DNA of 64,000 nucleotides from assembly GCF_014235765.1 (NCBI RefSeq), contig NZ_JACMYH010000001.1, forward strand, positions 1,178,001 to 1,242,000. Reading direction: 5' to 3'. This document shows, piece after piece, positions 50,534-59,887 of this stretch. Source of the stretch: Pseudomonas baltica. Its GTDB lineage: Bacteria; Pseudomonadota; Gammaproteobacteria; Pseudomonadales; Pseudomonadaceae. The first letter of the stretch is position 1. The number at the start of each line of letters is the position of its first letter. The translations under genes and the position numbers were made by a program. Below the pieces are notes generated by a model. It ran no database searches and was not told the origin of the DNA. It worked only from the letters and a program-made list of their open reading frames with translations.

Positions 50534-52465
50534 ATGCGCAGTCGCCTGTTCAGCTTGTTGTCCTGCCTCATCCTCTCCGCATCCAGTGTCGCCAACGTCC
50601 AGGCCGCCGACCTGGCCACGCAGCGTCAATACTACGACGAGGCCAAGCGCGCCCTGGCCAAGGGCGACAGCGGCCCGTACATGCGCTACGCCGCCGAGCT
50701 TCAGGACTACCCGCTGGAGGCCTACCTGGCCTACGACGAGCTCACCCCGCGCCTGCGCAGCGCCAGCAACGCCGAGATCGAAGGCTTTCTCGCCAAGCAC
50801 GGCGACCTGCCCCAGGCCAACTGGATGAAACTGCGCTGGCTGCGGCAGCTGGCCGAGCGCGGCGAGTGGGCGCCGTTCGTCAAATACTACGACCCCAAGC
50901 TCAACTTCAAGGAGCTCGACTGCCTGTACGGCCAGTACCAGCTGAGCAACAGCCAGCTGCGCGCCGAAGGCTATGCCAATGCCGACAAACTGTGGCTCAC
51001 CGGCAAATCGCTGCCCACGGCCTGCGACGGGCTGTTCCAGCGCTGGGCCAGCGAAGGCCAGCTGACCGAGAACAAGCGCTGGCAGCGCGCCAAGCTCGCG
51101 GCCCAGGAGCGCAACTACCCGTTGGCCACCAGCCTGGTGCAAAGCCTGACCAGCCTGTCGAGCCAGGGTCGACTGCTGCTGGATGTCGCGCAGAAACCCG
51201 AACTGCTCGACCAACCGGCGCGTTTCATGCCGGTCGACGAAGCCATGTCCGACGTGGTCGGGCTGGGGCTGCGCCGCCTGGCCCGTCAGGACCCGGAAAA
51301 AGCCATGCGCATGCTCGACAGCTATGCCAGCAGCATGCGTTTCTCGGCCGAGGAGAAGGTTGCCATCGCTCGCGAGATCGGCCTGACCCTGGCGCGGCGC
51401 TACGACCCGCGGGCGCTAGAGCTGATGACTCGCTACGATCCGGAGCTGCGCGACGACACCGTGACCGAATGGCGCCTGCGCCTGCTGCTGCGCCTGGGCC
51501 GCTGGCAGGACGCCTACGATCTGACTACCCGCCTGCCCAAGGACCTGGCCAAGACCAACCGCTGGCAGTACTGGCAGGCGCGCAGCCTGGAGCTGGCCCA
51601 GCCGCAGAGTGCCAAGGTGCCTTCGCTGTACAAGGCGGTGGCCAAGGAGCGCGACTTCTACGGCTTCCTGGCGGCCGACCGCATCCAGGCGCCCTACTCG
51701 CTCAACAACAAGCCGCTGGTGATGAGCCAGGCGCTGGTCAACAAGGTGCGCAACACCGCCGGTGTACGTCGTTCGCTCGAGCTCTACGCACGTGGCCAGA
51801 TCGTCGATGCGCGACGCGAGTGGTATCACGTCAGCCGCCATTTCGACCGCGACGAGATGGTCGCCCAGGCCAAGCTGGCCTACGACATGCGCTGGTACTT
51901 CCCGGCCATTCGCACGATCAGCCAGGCGCAGTACTGGGACGACCTGGACATCCGCTTCCCGATGGCCCACCGCGACACCCTGATTCGCGAAGCCAATGTG
52001 CGAGGCCTGCACACCAGCTGGGTGTTCGCCATCACCCGTCAGGAAAGCGCCTTCATGGACGACGCCCGTTCCGGCGCCGGCGCCATGGGGTTGATGCAGT
52101 TGATGCCCGGCACCGCCAAGGAAACCTCGCGCAAGTTCAGCATCCCGCTGTCGTCGCCCCAGCAGGTACTCGACCCTGACACCAACATCCAGCTCGGTGC
52201 GGCATACCTGAGCCAGGTGCACAGCCAGTTCAACGGCAACCGGGTACTGGCCTCGGCCGCCTACAACGCGGGTCCCGGGCGCGTACGGCAGTGGCTCAGA
52301 GGCGCGAATCACCTGAGCTTCGATGTCTGGGTGGAGTCCATTCCATTCGATGAAACCCGCCAGTACGTGCAGAACGTGCTGTCCTACGCGGTCATCTATG
52401 GCGAGAAGCTCAACGCGCCGCAGCCGGTGGTGGACTGGCACGAACGCTTCTTCGACGACCAGTGA
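50534..52465 (+). CDS. slt: Soluble lytic murein transglycosylase Slt
   Basis: This periplasmic enzyme cleaves the MurNAc-GlcNAc bond to give anhydro-muropeptides, the substrates that later reach NagZ. It has 643 residues with a Sec signal peptide ending in VANVQAA. A long superhelical U/L domain precedes the SLT catalytic domain, where catalytic Glu504 lies in ITRQESAFM, followed by SGAGAMGLMQLMPGTA and SAAYNAGPGRVRQWL. GGAAG precedes the ATG. A hairpin GGCAGCC/GGCTGCC at 52475-52492 may end the transcript. Confidence 0.95.
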   Translation: MRSRLFSLLSCLILSASSVANVQAADLATQRQYYDEAKRALAKGDSGPYMRYAAELQDYPLEAYLAYDELTPRLRSASNAEIEGFLAKHGDLPQANWMKLRWLRQLAERGEWAPFVKYYDPKLNFKELDCLYGQYQLSNSQLRAEGYANADKLWLTGKSLPTACDGLFQRWASEGQLTENKRWQRAKLAAQERNYPLATSLVQSLTSLSSQGRLLLDVAQKPELLDQPARFMPVDEAMSDVVGLGLRRLARQDPEKAMRMLDSYASSMRFSAEEKVAIAREIGLTLARRYDPRALELMTRYDPELRDDTVTEWRLRLLLRLGRWQDAYDLTTRLPKDLAKTNRWQYWQARSLELAQPQSAKVPSLYKAVAKERDFYGFLAADRIQAPYSLNNKPLVMSQALVNKVRNTAGVRRSLELYARGQIVDARREWYHVSRHFDRDEMVAQAKLAYDMRWYFPAIRTISQAQYWDDLDIRFPMAHRDTLIREANVRGLHTSWVFAITRQESAFMDDARSGAGAMGLMQLMPGTAKETSRKFSIPLSSPQQVLDPDTNIQLGAAYLSQVHSQFNGNRVLASAAYNAGPGRVRQWLRGANHLSFDVWVESIPFDETRQYVQNVLSYAVIYGEKLNAPQPVVDWHERFFDDQ

Positions 52466-52498
52466 GCCGAGCCTGGCAGCCCGCCGGCTGCCGGCCCG

Positions 52499-53302
52499 TC
52501 ACTCGAGCACGGTGATCGGCATGCCCACTTCCAGCACGCCGGCGCCATCGCATACCAGATTCTGGCCGAACATGGCGTGGCCGTCCTGCTGGCGGTAGCG
52601 CTTGAGGGTTGCCAGGGGCTCGCGATCGGCGCTGCGCTCCCCGGTGTGCGGGTCGAGCGTGGTCAGAATGCAGCGCGCGCAGGGCTTGAGCACACGAAAG
52701 TCCAGGCCACCGATGCGAATGCGCTTCCAACCATCCTCGGCGAAGGCGGCGCTGTCCTGGACGACCAGATTGGGCCGAAACCGCGCCATCTCCAGCGTCC
52801 GTCCGACCCGTGCGGACAGGTCGTCCAGCGAGCCCTGACCGATCAACAACAGTGGAAAGCCATCGGCAAAAGCCACCTTGTCGCCGCCCTCGCCGTAACC
52901 GGCGCTGACGGTACGGGCGCGCTCGGTGGGCACGTACACCAGTCGAGTCGGCTTACCGACGAAATCGCTGACCCAGCGCGCTGCTTCCTCGCCGGCGTCG
53001 GGCACGCGGAAGCTGTCGTTCCACAGCGTGACTCCGCGCAGTTCGCCTGACTCCGGGACCGCGACGTTCAGCTCAGGGTATCCGCTTGCGCTCAGGCGCA
53101 GGCCTGCGTCTTCACCGACTTGCGTACCCAACTGCCCCAGGCGAGGGTCTGCGCGCTGGCTGAGGAACCGACCGCTCTGGGCGTCGACCAGCATCCAGCG
53201 CCGATCGCCGAGCAGCCCCAGGCCATCCACAGGCGACTGCTGCAGCGACTGGCCAATGGCCGATTTGAGCGGGTAACGGTACAGCGCGGCAAGGCTCGAC
53301 AT
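52499..53302 (-). CDS. MOSC domain protein (YcbX-like)
   Basis: This 267-residue cytoplasmic protein has an N-terminal MOSC beta-barrel (YRYPLKSAIGQSLQ) and a MOSC domain with LKPCARCILTTLDPHTGE, where Cys is the expected molybdenum ligand. Members bind molybdenum cofactor and reduce N-hydroxylated compounds. Molybdenum-cofactor genes lie 4 kb downstream. GAGGAG precedes the ATG. Confidence 0.9.
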   Translation of the reverse strand: MSSLAALYRYPLKSAIGQSLQQSPVDGLGLLGDRRWMLVDAQSGRFLSQRADPRLGQLGTQVGEDAGLRLSASGYPELNVAVPESGELRGVTLWNDSFRVPDAGEEAARWVSDFVGKPTRLVYVPTERARTVSAGYGEGGDKVAFADGFPLLLIGQGSLDDLSARVGRTLEMARFRPNLVVQDSAAFAEDGWKRIRIGGLDFRVLKPCARCILTTLDPHTGERSADREPLATLKRYRQQDGHAMFGQNLVCDGAGVLEVGMPITVLE

Positions 53303-53369
53303 GGCCCGGCTCCTCAGGACAGAGAAAAACCCAGTCTAGCGGAACCGGCAGGAGAATAACGAGGGCCTG

Positions 53370-54299
53370 TCAGCGTTGATCCAGCTCCAGGCGCTGGCGA
53401 ACCACGTCGACCAGTTTGTCGGGCTGGAACTTGGACAGGAAGTTGTCACAGCCGACCTTTTTCACCATCGACTCGTTGAAGCTGCCCGACAACGAGGTGT
53501 GCAGCACCACGTAGAGGTCGCGCAGTCGCGGATCGTTGCGGATCTCGGTGGTAAGCCGGTAGCCGTCCATTTCCGGCATCTCGGCGTCGGTGAAGACCAT
53601 CAGCAGTTTGTCGGTCATGCGCTCGCCGGTGTCGGCCCACGCCTTGAGCTTGTTCAACGCCTTGAGGCCATCGCTGGCCACGTGCATCTTGATGTCCAGC
53701 TGCGACAAGGTATCGCGCAGCTGAGCCAGTGCCACCGTCGAGTCATCCACCAGCAGCACTTCCCGGCCACGAGCGCGCGCCAGCAAAGGGTCGTCGAGCT
53801 TGTCGCGGGAAACGCGGGCGTTGTAGGGGACGATTTCGGCGAGTACCTTTTCCACGTCGATGATCTCGACCAGTTGCTCGTCGACCCGGCTGATTGCGGT
53901 CAGATAGTGCTGGCGCCCGGCACTGGCCGGAGGCGGCAGGATGGCTTCCCAGTTCATGTTGACGATGCGGTCGACACCACCGACCAGGAAGGCCTGGATC
54001 GAGCGGTTGTATTCGGTGACGATGATGGTACTGCTCGGCCCCGGCACCAGCGGGCGCATGCCGATGGCCTGAGACAGGTCGATCACCGGCAGGGTCTGCC
54101 CACGCAGGTTGATCACACCGCAGACATACGGATGGCGCTGCGGCATCAGCGTCAGCTTGGGCAACTGCAGGACTTCCTGGACCTTGAACACGTTGATCGC
54201 GAACAGTTGCCTGCCGGCCAGGCGAAACATGAGCAGCTCCAGACGGTTTTCACCCACCAGCTGCGTACGTTGGTCAACCGAGTCAAGAATGCCGGCCAT
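53370..54299 (-). CDS. cheV: Chemotaxis coupling protein CheV
   Basis: This 309-residue protein couples chemoreceptors to CheA. The CheW domain spans about 15-165 (VCGVINLRGQTLPVIDLSQA). A receiver domain spans about 180-305, with Asp185-Asp186 and phospho-acceptor Asp238 (FTDAEMPEMDGYR). GGAG precedes the ATG at 54299. It is monocistronic here, away from the main che cluster. Confidence 0.94.
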   Translation of the reverse strand: MAGILDSVDQRTQLVGENRLELLMFRLAGRQLFAINVFKVQEVLQLPKLTLMPQRHPYVCGVINLRGQTLPVIDLSQAIGMRPLVPGPSSTIIVTEYNRSIQAFLVGGVDRIVNMNWEAILPPPASAGRQHYLTAISRVDEQLVEIIDVEKVLAEIVPYNARVSRDKLDDPLLARARGREVLLVDDSTVALAQLRDTLSQLDIKMHVASDGLKALNKLKAWADTGERMTDKLLMVFTDAEMPEMDGYRLTTEIRNDPRLRDLYVVLHTSLSGSFNESMVKKVGCDNFLSKFQPDKLVDVVRQRLELDQR

Positions 54300-54380
54300 G
54301 TAAAACTCCAAAGCCCAAGTGAAAGAAGAGGTACCGGGCTATCGGCGCTGGCGCGAATATCTTGACTGCCGTCGGCGCTG

Positions 54381-55283
54381 TTAAGTCAGTTGTCCATGGC
54401 TCAGCAGCGGCGACCCCGCGGGCAAATGAACTTTCAATGCCTTGGGCATGGTGCTGAAGCGCAGGTTTTCACCCCGCAATGGCTCGCCATCGAGGTTGAT
54501 GTCGAGGTTTTCCTTGCTGTTGATTTCAACCCACGGCAGCCGCGCACGCACGAACAGTGTTTCCAGTCCGCCGCCGCCTAGCAGGCTTTTCAGGGTGCCG
54601 ACCACTTCGGTCGGTGCCGGCAGAATGCTGATCTCCAGCAGTCCGTCGTCGACCACGGCTTCGGGGCACAATTCGTGGCCACCACCGGCCTGGCGTCCAT
54701 TGCCGATGCCCAGCGCCAGCAGATCGCCTTCCCAATGGAAGTCCGGGCCGCTGAGCGAGGCGGAGGCAGCGCGCAATTCGCTGAACCGCGACAGCCCGGT
54801 GAACAGGTAGGCGGCGCCACCGAGAACCTTCTTCAAGTCTTCGGAGGTATTGGCCGTGACCTGACTGCCGAAACCACCGGTTGCCATGTTGAGAAACACC
54901 TGCCCGCCCACTTCACCCAGATCGATGGCCTGAGGCTCGCGGGCAAGCAGCGCCAATGCGTGTTCGGGTTCGAGGGGAACGCCGGCGGCACGTGCGAAAT
55001 CGTTGGCTGTGCCCAGGGGCATCAACGCCAGGCTGGCGTCGGTCTTGGCCAGCGCCATCGCTTCGGCCACATCGCGCAGGGTGCCGTCGCCACCGCCGGC
55101 GATGATCTGGGTGTAGCCGGCTTGCAGTGCCTCATCGACCAGACGCTGGGCGTCGCCGCCTTCCCAGGTCAGACGCACGTCCAGCGCGTTACCTTGCTCC
55201 CGGTAATGCTCCACCGCGCTGCGGACGTCTTCGTTGGAAGCTTGTTTGCCGTGCAATATCAGGATTGCCTTGCGCTCGCTCAT
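54381..55283 (-). CDS. Lipid/diacylglycerol kinase family protein (YegS-like)
   Basis: This 300-residue cytoplasmic lipid kinase has the nucleotide-binding motif GGGDGTLRDVAEA and PLGTANDFARAAG in the DAGK catalytic domain. YegS proteins phosphorylate phosphatidylglycerol or diacylglycerol in vitro. The ATG at 55283 begins MSERKAILILHGK, the expected domain edge. It is followed on the left by cheV in the same orientation, 81 bases away. Confidence 0.92.
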   Translation of the reverse strand: MSERKAILILHGKQASNEDVRSAVEHYREQGNALDVRLTWEGGDAQRLVDEALQAGYTQIIAGGGDGTLRDVAEAMALAKTDASLALMPLGTANDFARAAGVPLEPEHALALLAREPQAIDLGEVGGQVFLNMATGGFGSQVTANTSEDLKKVLGGAAYLFTGLSRFSELRAASASLSGPDFHWEGDLLALGIGNGRQAGGGHELCPEAVVDDGLLEISILPAPTEVVGTLKSLLGGGGLETLFVRARLPWVEINSKENLDINLDGEPLRGENLRFSTMPKALKVHLPAGSPLLSHGQLT

Positions 55284-55624
55284 GCTGCATGTCTCCGGTG
55301 GCCAGTAAGTGGAACTGTGCCTGATGTGACCACAGCCGCAGGAAAAAAAGCCCCGACGAAAAGTTTTTAACCATTCGTACATTTACCACTCGCCAACCGT
55401 TCTCGTTTAGGCTTTACTGCGAAGCAACTGGCCACTATCGAAGTCGCCGTTACCTCCCGATTCCTGCACGTCCAGCCCGTCTCCAGGCGGGCGGTAGCAT
55501 TGTCGAATCGCCGAATCCTGCGCCCTGCCCTTCTTCATCTACCTTTTCATGCATCCAGCCCGGCTGGACGTGTGCGCTTGCCTTCGCAGGTGCCGTCCGC
55601 CACCTTCAACTCGAGGCTCGACCT
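55284..55624. other. Divergent spacer between lipid kinase and GDP-mannose enzyme
   Basis: 341 bases carry no convincing gene. An A-rich stretch with AAAGTTTTTAACC lies near 55355-55372. No REP, clear operator or terminator was identified; promoters for both divergent genes are expected here. Confidence 0.4.
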
Positions 55625-57094
55625 ATGACGACTCTGATTCCCTGCATCATCGCCGGCGGCTCCGGCACCCGCCTGTGGCCCGTATCGCGCGAAGCCATGC
55701 CCAAGCCGTTCATGCGCCTGCCGGACGGCGAAAGCCTGCTGCAGAAAACCTTCACCCGTGCCTCGCAATTGCCAGGCGTGGAGCGGGTGCTGACGGTGAC
55801 CAACCGTGAGGTGTTCTTCCGCACGCTGGACGACTACCGCCAATTGAACGACCGCGATGCCCTGCTTGACTTCATTCTCGAGCCGGCGGGCCGCAACACT
55901 GCGCCAGCCATCGCCAGCGCCGCCTTGCATGCCGCCAAACACTACGGCGCGTCGGCGCAATTGCTGGTACTGCCGGCCGATCACCTGATCCGCGACATCG
56001 ACGCCTTCCAGGCCGCGGTCAGTGCAGCACGCAAGAAAGCCGACGAGGGCTGGCTGGTGACGTTCGGTCTGGTGCCGCAAACGGCGGAAACCGGTTTCGG
56101 CTACATCGAGCGCGGCGCCGACCTGGGCGATGGCAGCTATCAAGTCGCGCACTTCCGGGAAAAGCCGGACCAGGCCACCGCCCAGGCCTACCTGGACAGC
56201 GGTGACTACCTGTGGAACGCCGGCATGTTCTGCATGCGCGTGGACGTGCTTCTGCGCGAACTGGAAAAGCACGCACCGGACGTGCTGCTGGCGGCCACCA
56301 CCTGCCTGCAGGTCAGCCACAGCAAGCAGGGCAACCGCGAGCTGCAGGTCGAGCTGGACAGCAGCACCTTCGCCCTGGCGCCGGACATTTCCATCGACTA
56401 CGCACTGCTCGAACGCTCCGACAAGGTGGCGGTCATTCCGTGCCAGATGGGGTGGAGCGACATCGGTTCGTGGCAGGCGGTGCGCGAGCTGACCCCAGCC
56501 GACGCACAGGGCAACCAGTGCAACGGCGAAACCGTGCTGCATGACGTGAGCAACTGCTACATCGACTCGCCACGCCGCCTGGTCGGCGCCGTCGGCCTCG
56601 ACAACCTGGTGGTGATCGATACGCCTGACGCACTGCTGATTGCCGACGGCAGCCGCACCCAGGACGTCAAGTTCCTTGCCCAGCAGCTCAAGCGCCAGGG
56701 TCACGATGCCTTCCGCCTGCACCGCACGGTCACTCGGCCATGGGGTACGTACACCATCCTCGAGGAAGGCAAGCGCTTCAAGATCAAGCGCATCGTGGTC
56801 AAGCCCGGCGGCACCCTGTCGCTGCAGATGCACCACCACCGCAGCGAGCATTGGATCGTGGTCAGCGGCATGGCCCGAGTCACCAACGGTGACAACGAAT
56901 TTTTGCTCGATACCAACGAGTCGACCTTCATCAAGCAGGGCCACGTGCACCGCTTGGTCAACTCCGGGGTGATCGACCTGGTCATGATCGAAGTGCAGAG
57001 CGGTGAATACCTGGGCGAAGACGATATCGTGCGCTTCACCGATATCTACGGCCGCGCACCGGCGGCCGTCGAAGCGACCAAGAGCAACGCTTAA
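55625..57094 (+). CDS. Mannose-1-phosphate guanylyltransferase/mannose-6-phosphate isomerase
   Basis: This 489-residue bifunctional enzyme (AlgA/PslB/ManC type) makes GDP-mannose for polysaccharides. The N-terminal pyrophosphorylase signature is GGSGTRLWPVSREAMPKPF, with LVLPADHLI and the GWSDIGSW element. The C-terminal cupin isomerase has LQMHHHRSEHWIVVSG with the metal His ligands. It is not next to alginate or Psl genes. GAGG lies before the ATG. Its stop overlaps that of moeA on the other strand. Confidence 0.92.
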   Translation: MTTLIPCIIAGGSGTRLWPVSREAMPKPFMRLPDGESLLQKTFTRASQLPGVERVLTVTNREVFFRTLDDYRQLNDRDALLDFILEPAGRNTAPAIASAALHAAKHYGASAQLLVLPADHLIRDIDAFQAAVSAARKKADEGWLVTFGLVPQTAETGFGYIERGADLGDGSYQVAHFREKPDQATAQAYLDSGDYLWNAGMFCMRVDVLLRELEKHAPDVLLAATTCLQVSHSKQGNRELQVELDSSTFALAPDISIDYALLERSDKVAVIPCQMGWSDIGSWQAVRELTPADAQGNQCNGETVLHDVSNCYIDSPRRLVGAVGLDNLVVIDTPDALLIADGSRTQDVKFLAQQLKRQGHDAFRLHRTVTRPWGTYTILEEGKRFKIKRIVVKPGGTLSLQMHHHRSEHWIVVSGMARVTNGDNEFLLDTNESTFIKQGHVHRLVNSGVIDLVMIEVQSGEYLGEDDIVRFTDIYGRAPAAVEATKSNA

Positions 57095-58305
57095 AAAAGC
57101 TCGCTGAACGGAATGAAGGCGACCAGTTCGCCTTCATTCAATGTGCAGCCTTCGCGTATTTCCACCAATCCATGGGCCCAGGCCGCGCTGAGCAGCACGC
57201 CGGAGCTCTGGTTGGGGTAGATCACAGCCCGGCCCTGCTCGATACGCCCGCGCAGGTACTCGCGACGGGTACCGGCGCGCGGCCAGGCAAACCCGGCTGG
57301 CACCTGGAAGCTCAGCGGCGCAACGTCGCGAAAACCCAGCCGACGCAGCAGGTAAGGCCGTGCCAGCAGGGTGAAAGTGACCAGTGTCGATGCCGGATTG
57401 CCCGGCAGGCCGATGACCGGTACGCCACGGAAGTGGCCGAACGTCAGTGGCTTGCCGGGTTTGATCGCCAGTTTCCAGAGGGCCAACTGCCCTTCCTCGC
57501 GCAAGGCGATGCCGAGAAAATCGGCTTCGCCCACCGAGACGCCCCCCGTGGACAGAATCAGGTCCACATCACCCAGAGCCGCCAGGCGCTGGCGTGTCTG
57601 CTGCAGATCGTCGGGCAGAATCCCGGCATCCACCACCTCACAGCCCAAACTATTCAAGGCACTGCACAGCACCTGACGATTGCTGTTATAGATCTGCCCT
57701 GGCCCCAGCGGCTGACCTGGCTCGACCAATTCATCTCCTGTGGACAGCACCGCCACCCGTGGCCGACGGACCACGTCGATGTGCGCATGCCCCATGGAGG
57801 CCAACAGGCCCAGTTCGATCGCACCCAAGCGGCTGCCAGCTTCGAGCAGGCGTTCGCCGATGCGGGTTTCCTGGCCCTGGGGACGTATGTTCTGGCCGAC
57901 CCTCAAGGGCTGGTCGAAGCTCACCCGCTGGTCGTCCACGATTTGCACGTTCTCCTGCATTTCCACGCAGTCGGCGCCTTCGGGCAGCGGCGCGCCGGTA
58001 AAGATGCGTGCGCACGTGCCTGGTTCCAGGGGCGCGGGCACGGCGCCCGCGAACACGCGCTGGCTGACCCGCAACGGCTCGCCCTGCCAGTCTTCGCGGC
58101 GCAGCGCGTAACCGTCCATGGCACTGTTGGGCCAGGGCGGCAGGTCCAGCGTGGCGATCAGGTCAGTGGCCAGCACGCGACCGACGCCCTGGGCCAGGGC
58201 GACCCTTTCGCGCTCGCGCACAGGCGTGGCATCGGCCATGGCCAGCAGTTGCGCCAGTGCCTGTTCTACCGGAAGCAGCGGCTGCGCCGCCGGCAACTCA
58301 GCCAC
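57091..58305 (-). CDS. moeA: Molybdopterin molybdenumtransferase MoeA
   Basis: This inserts molybdenum into adenylylated molybdopterin. It has 404 residues. Motifs are PPWPNSAMDGYAL, LSTGDELVEPG, LSTGGVSVGEADF and GLPGNPAST. A GTG start at 58305 is chosen: it overlaps the moaB stop (GTGGCTGA), typical of translational coupling. The frame open further upstream lies antiparallel to moaB and lacks family similarity. Confidence 0.92.
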   Translation of the reverse strand: MAELPAAQPLLPVEQALAQLLAMADATPVRERERVALAQGVGRVLATDLIATLDLPPWPNSAMDGYALRREDWQGEPLRVSQRVFAGAVPAPLEPGTCARIFTGAPLPEGADCVEMQENVQIVDDQRVSFDQPLRVGQNIRPQGQETRIGERLLEAGSRLGAIELGLLASMGHAHIDVVRRPRVAVLSTGDELVEPGQPLGPGQIYNSNRQVLCSALNSLGCEVVDAGILPDDLQQTRQRLAALGDVDLILSTGGVSVGEADFLGIALREEGQLALWKLAIKPGKPLTFGHFRGVPVIGLPGNPASTLVTFTLLARPYLLRRLGFRDVAPLSFQVPAGFAWPRAGTRREYLRGRIEQGRAVIYPNQSSGVLLSAAWAHGLVEIREGCTLNEGELVAFIPFSELF

Positions 58306-58837
58306 GGCTGACGCAGGGCTCGGCCTGCTTGAGGTGCACGACGAAGTTGCACGGCCGGTGACGCACGTCCAACTGCTCGGCGAGAATCCCATCCCAGCCG
58401 GTGCGGCAGGCGTTGGTCGAACCGGGCAGGCAGCACACCAGGGTGCCGTTGGCGAGCCCGGCGAGCGCACGCGACTGCACGGTCGAGGTGCCGATGTCGG
58501 CGACGGAGATCTGCCGGAACAGCTCGCCGAAGCCATCGACTTGCTTGTCCAGCAGGCAGGCCACGGCTTCCGGCGTACTGTCACGGCCGGTGAAGCCGGT
58601 GCCGCCGGTAATCAGCACCACCTGGCATTGGTCATCGGCGATCCACTGCGCCACCTGTGCACGGATCTTGTACAGGTCGTCCTTGAGCAGCACGCGGGCG
58701 TAGAGCCCGTGGCCCGCCGCGCTCAGGCGATCGACGAACAATTGGCCAGAGGTATCGGTTTCCACGCTGCGGGTGTCGCTGACAGTCAAAACCGCAATAT
58801 TGAGCGGCACAAAGGGTACATCTGCCTTGGCTTTCAT
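58298..58837 (-). CDS. moaB: Molybdopterin adenylyltransferase-like MoaB
   Basis: This MogA/MoaB-type protein of 179 residues activates molybdopterin with ATP. It carries [19 protein letters not shown] and [18 protein letters not shown], with the binding GST loop later ([13 protein letters not shown]). It is the first gene of moaB-moeA. The ATG at 58837 is chosen for family length; the divergent mobA begins 73 bases away. Confidence 0.93.
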   Translation of the reverse strand: MKAKADVPFVPLNIAVLTVSDTRSVETDTSGQLFVDRLSAAGHGLYARVLLKDDLYKIRAQVAQWIADDQCQVVLITGGTGFTGRDSTPEAVACLLDKQVDGFGELFRQISVADIGTSTVQSRALAGLANGTLVCCLPGSTNACRTGWDGILAEQLDVRHRPCNFVVHLKQAEPCVSRG

Positions 58838-58910
58838 TGGCTGGGTCCGGTTGTTTGGCGGGATGGACGGTGTTATATCACAGCCCCACAGCCACTGTCC
58901 GAGGCCCCGA

Positions 58911-59495
58911 ATGAACCCTGCCGACACCTTGCCCCCCTGCTCTGTCCTGCTGCTGGCAGGCGGCCGCGGACAACGCATGGGCGGCCGCGACAAGGGCCTG
59001 ATCGACTGGCATGGCCGGCCCTTGATCGAGCACCTGCAGCAACGCGTGCGACCCCTGACCGATGACCTGATCATTTCGTGCAACCGTAATTATCCGCGAT
59101 ACGCAGCCTTCGCCGACCGCTTGGTGCACGACGACAGCAGCGACTTTCCCGGACCGCTGGCGGGCATTCTGGCCGGCCTGGCCGCCGCTCGACACCCGCT
59201 GCTGCTGGTATTGCCCTGCGATGTGCCGGGCGTGGACGAGGCCCTGCTCGACGCCATGCGCCATGCGCAGCAAACTCATCCAACCCAGCCGCTGATGGTG
59301 CGTCAGGGTGAGTTCTGGGAACCGTTGCTGTGCATCGTTGGCAAGGTGCATCAACCGCTTGTGCGACAAGCCTGGGATGCCGGCGAACGGAGCCCGCGCA
59401 AGGTCTTGCTGGCACTCAACGCCCAGCCGCTGCAATGTGCCGAGAACGATCCGCGCCTGGCCAATTTCAATACGCCTCAACTGCTGGGTCGCTGA
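58911..59495 (+). CDS. mobA: Molybdenum cofactor guanylyltransferase MobA
   Basis: This 194-residue GTP:molybdopterin guanylyltransferase forms the MGD cofactor. It has the nucleotide motif [16 protein letters not shown] and [10 protein letters not shown] with the metal-binding Asp. GAGG precedes the ATG at 58911. It is divergent from moaB and completes a small molybdenum-cofactor cluster. Confidence 0.95.
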   Translation: MNPADTLPPCSVLLLAGGRGQRMGGRDKGLIDWHGRPLIEHLQQRVRPLTDDLIISCNRNYPRYAAFADRLVHDDSSDFPGPLAGILAGLAAARHPLLLVLPCDVPGVDEALLDAMRHAQQTHPTQPLMVRQGEFWEPLLCIVGKVHQPLVRQAWDAGERSPRKVLLALNAQPLQCAENDPRLANFNTPQLLGR

Positions 59496-59608
59496 GCAGG
59501 TCGGCAAACGCTAGACTGCACCGGTCGGACCAACGGAACTTTGCTGGCGCAAGCAGCGTCTTATTCCCGTATACGCCAGCACCCTTTTTTGTTTTGTGGA
59601 GAAACACA

Positions 59609-59830
59609 ATGACTCACCGGATCCTTCCCGCTTTCATGCTCGCGCTGGGCCTGGCATCGCTTGCCGGTTGCGCATCGCCTACCGTGATCACCCTGAACGA
59701 CGGTCGTGAAATCCAGGCGGTGGACACGCCCTCCTACGACGAAGACGCTGGCTTCTACGAATTCGAGCAGCTGGACGGCAAGACTACCCGTGTCAATAAA
59801 GACCAGGTACGTACCGTCAAGGAACTCTGA
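59609..59830 (+). CDS. YgdI/YgdR-family lipoprotein
   Basis: This 73-residue lipoprotein has a lipobox ending LASLAGC (Cys21) and the YgdI-type beta core TVITLNDGREIQAVDTPSYD. It is located in the inner or outer membrane. The function is unknown. GGAG lies before the ATG, and a strong terminator follows 26 bases after the stop. Confidence 0.9.
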   Translation: MTHRILPAFMLALGLASLAGCASPTVITLNDGREIQAVDTPSYDEDAGFYEFEQLDGKTTRVNKDQVRTVKEL

Positions 59831-59855
59831 TCAAACAGAGTTTAAGTGTTGCAAG

Positions 59856-59883
59856 ACAAAGCCCGCCCTCTGGCGGGCTTTGT
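59856..59883. terminator. Bidirectional intrinsic terminator
   Basis: ACAAAGCCCGCC (59856-59867) pairs perfectly with GGCGGGCTTTGT (59872-59883) across a four-base loop, between the lipoprotein gene and the convergent pseudouridine synthase. Confidence 0.93.
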
Positions 59884-59887
59884 CGTT

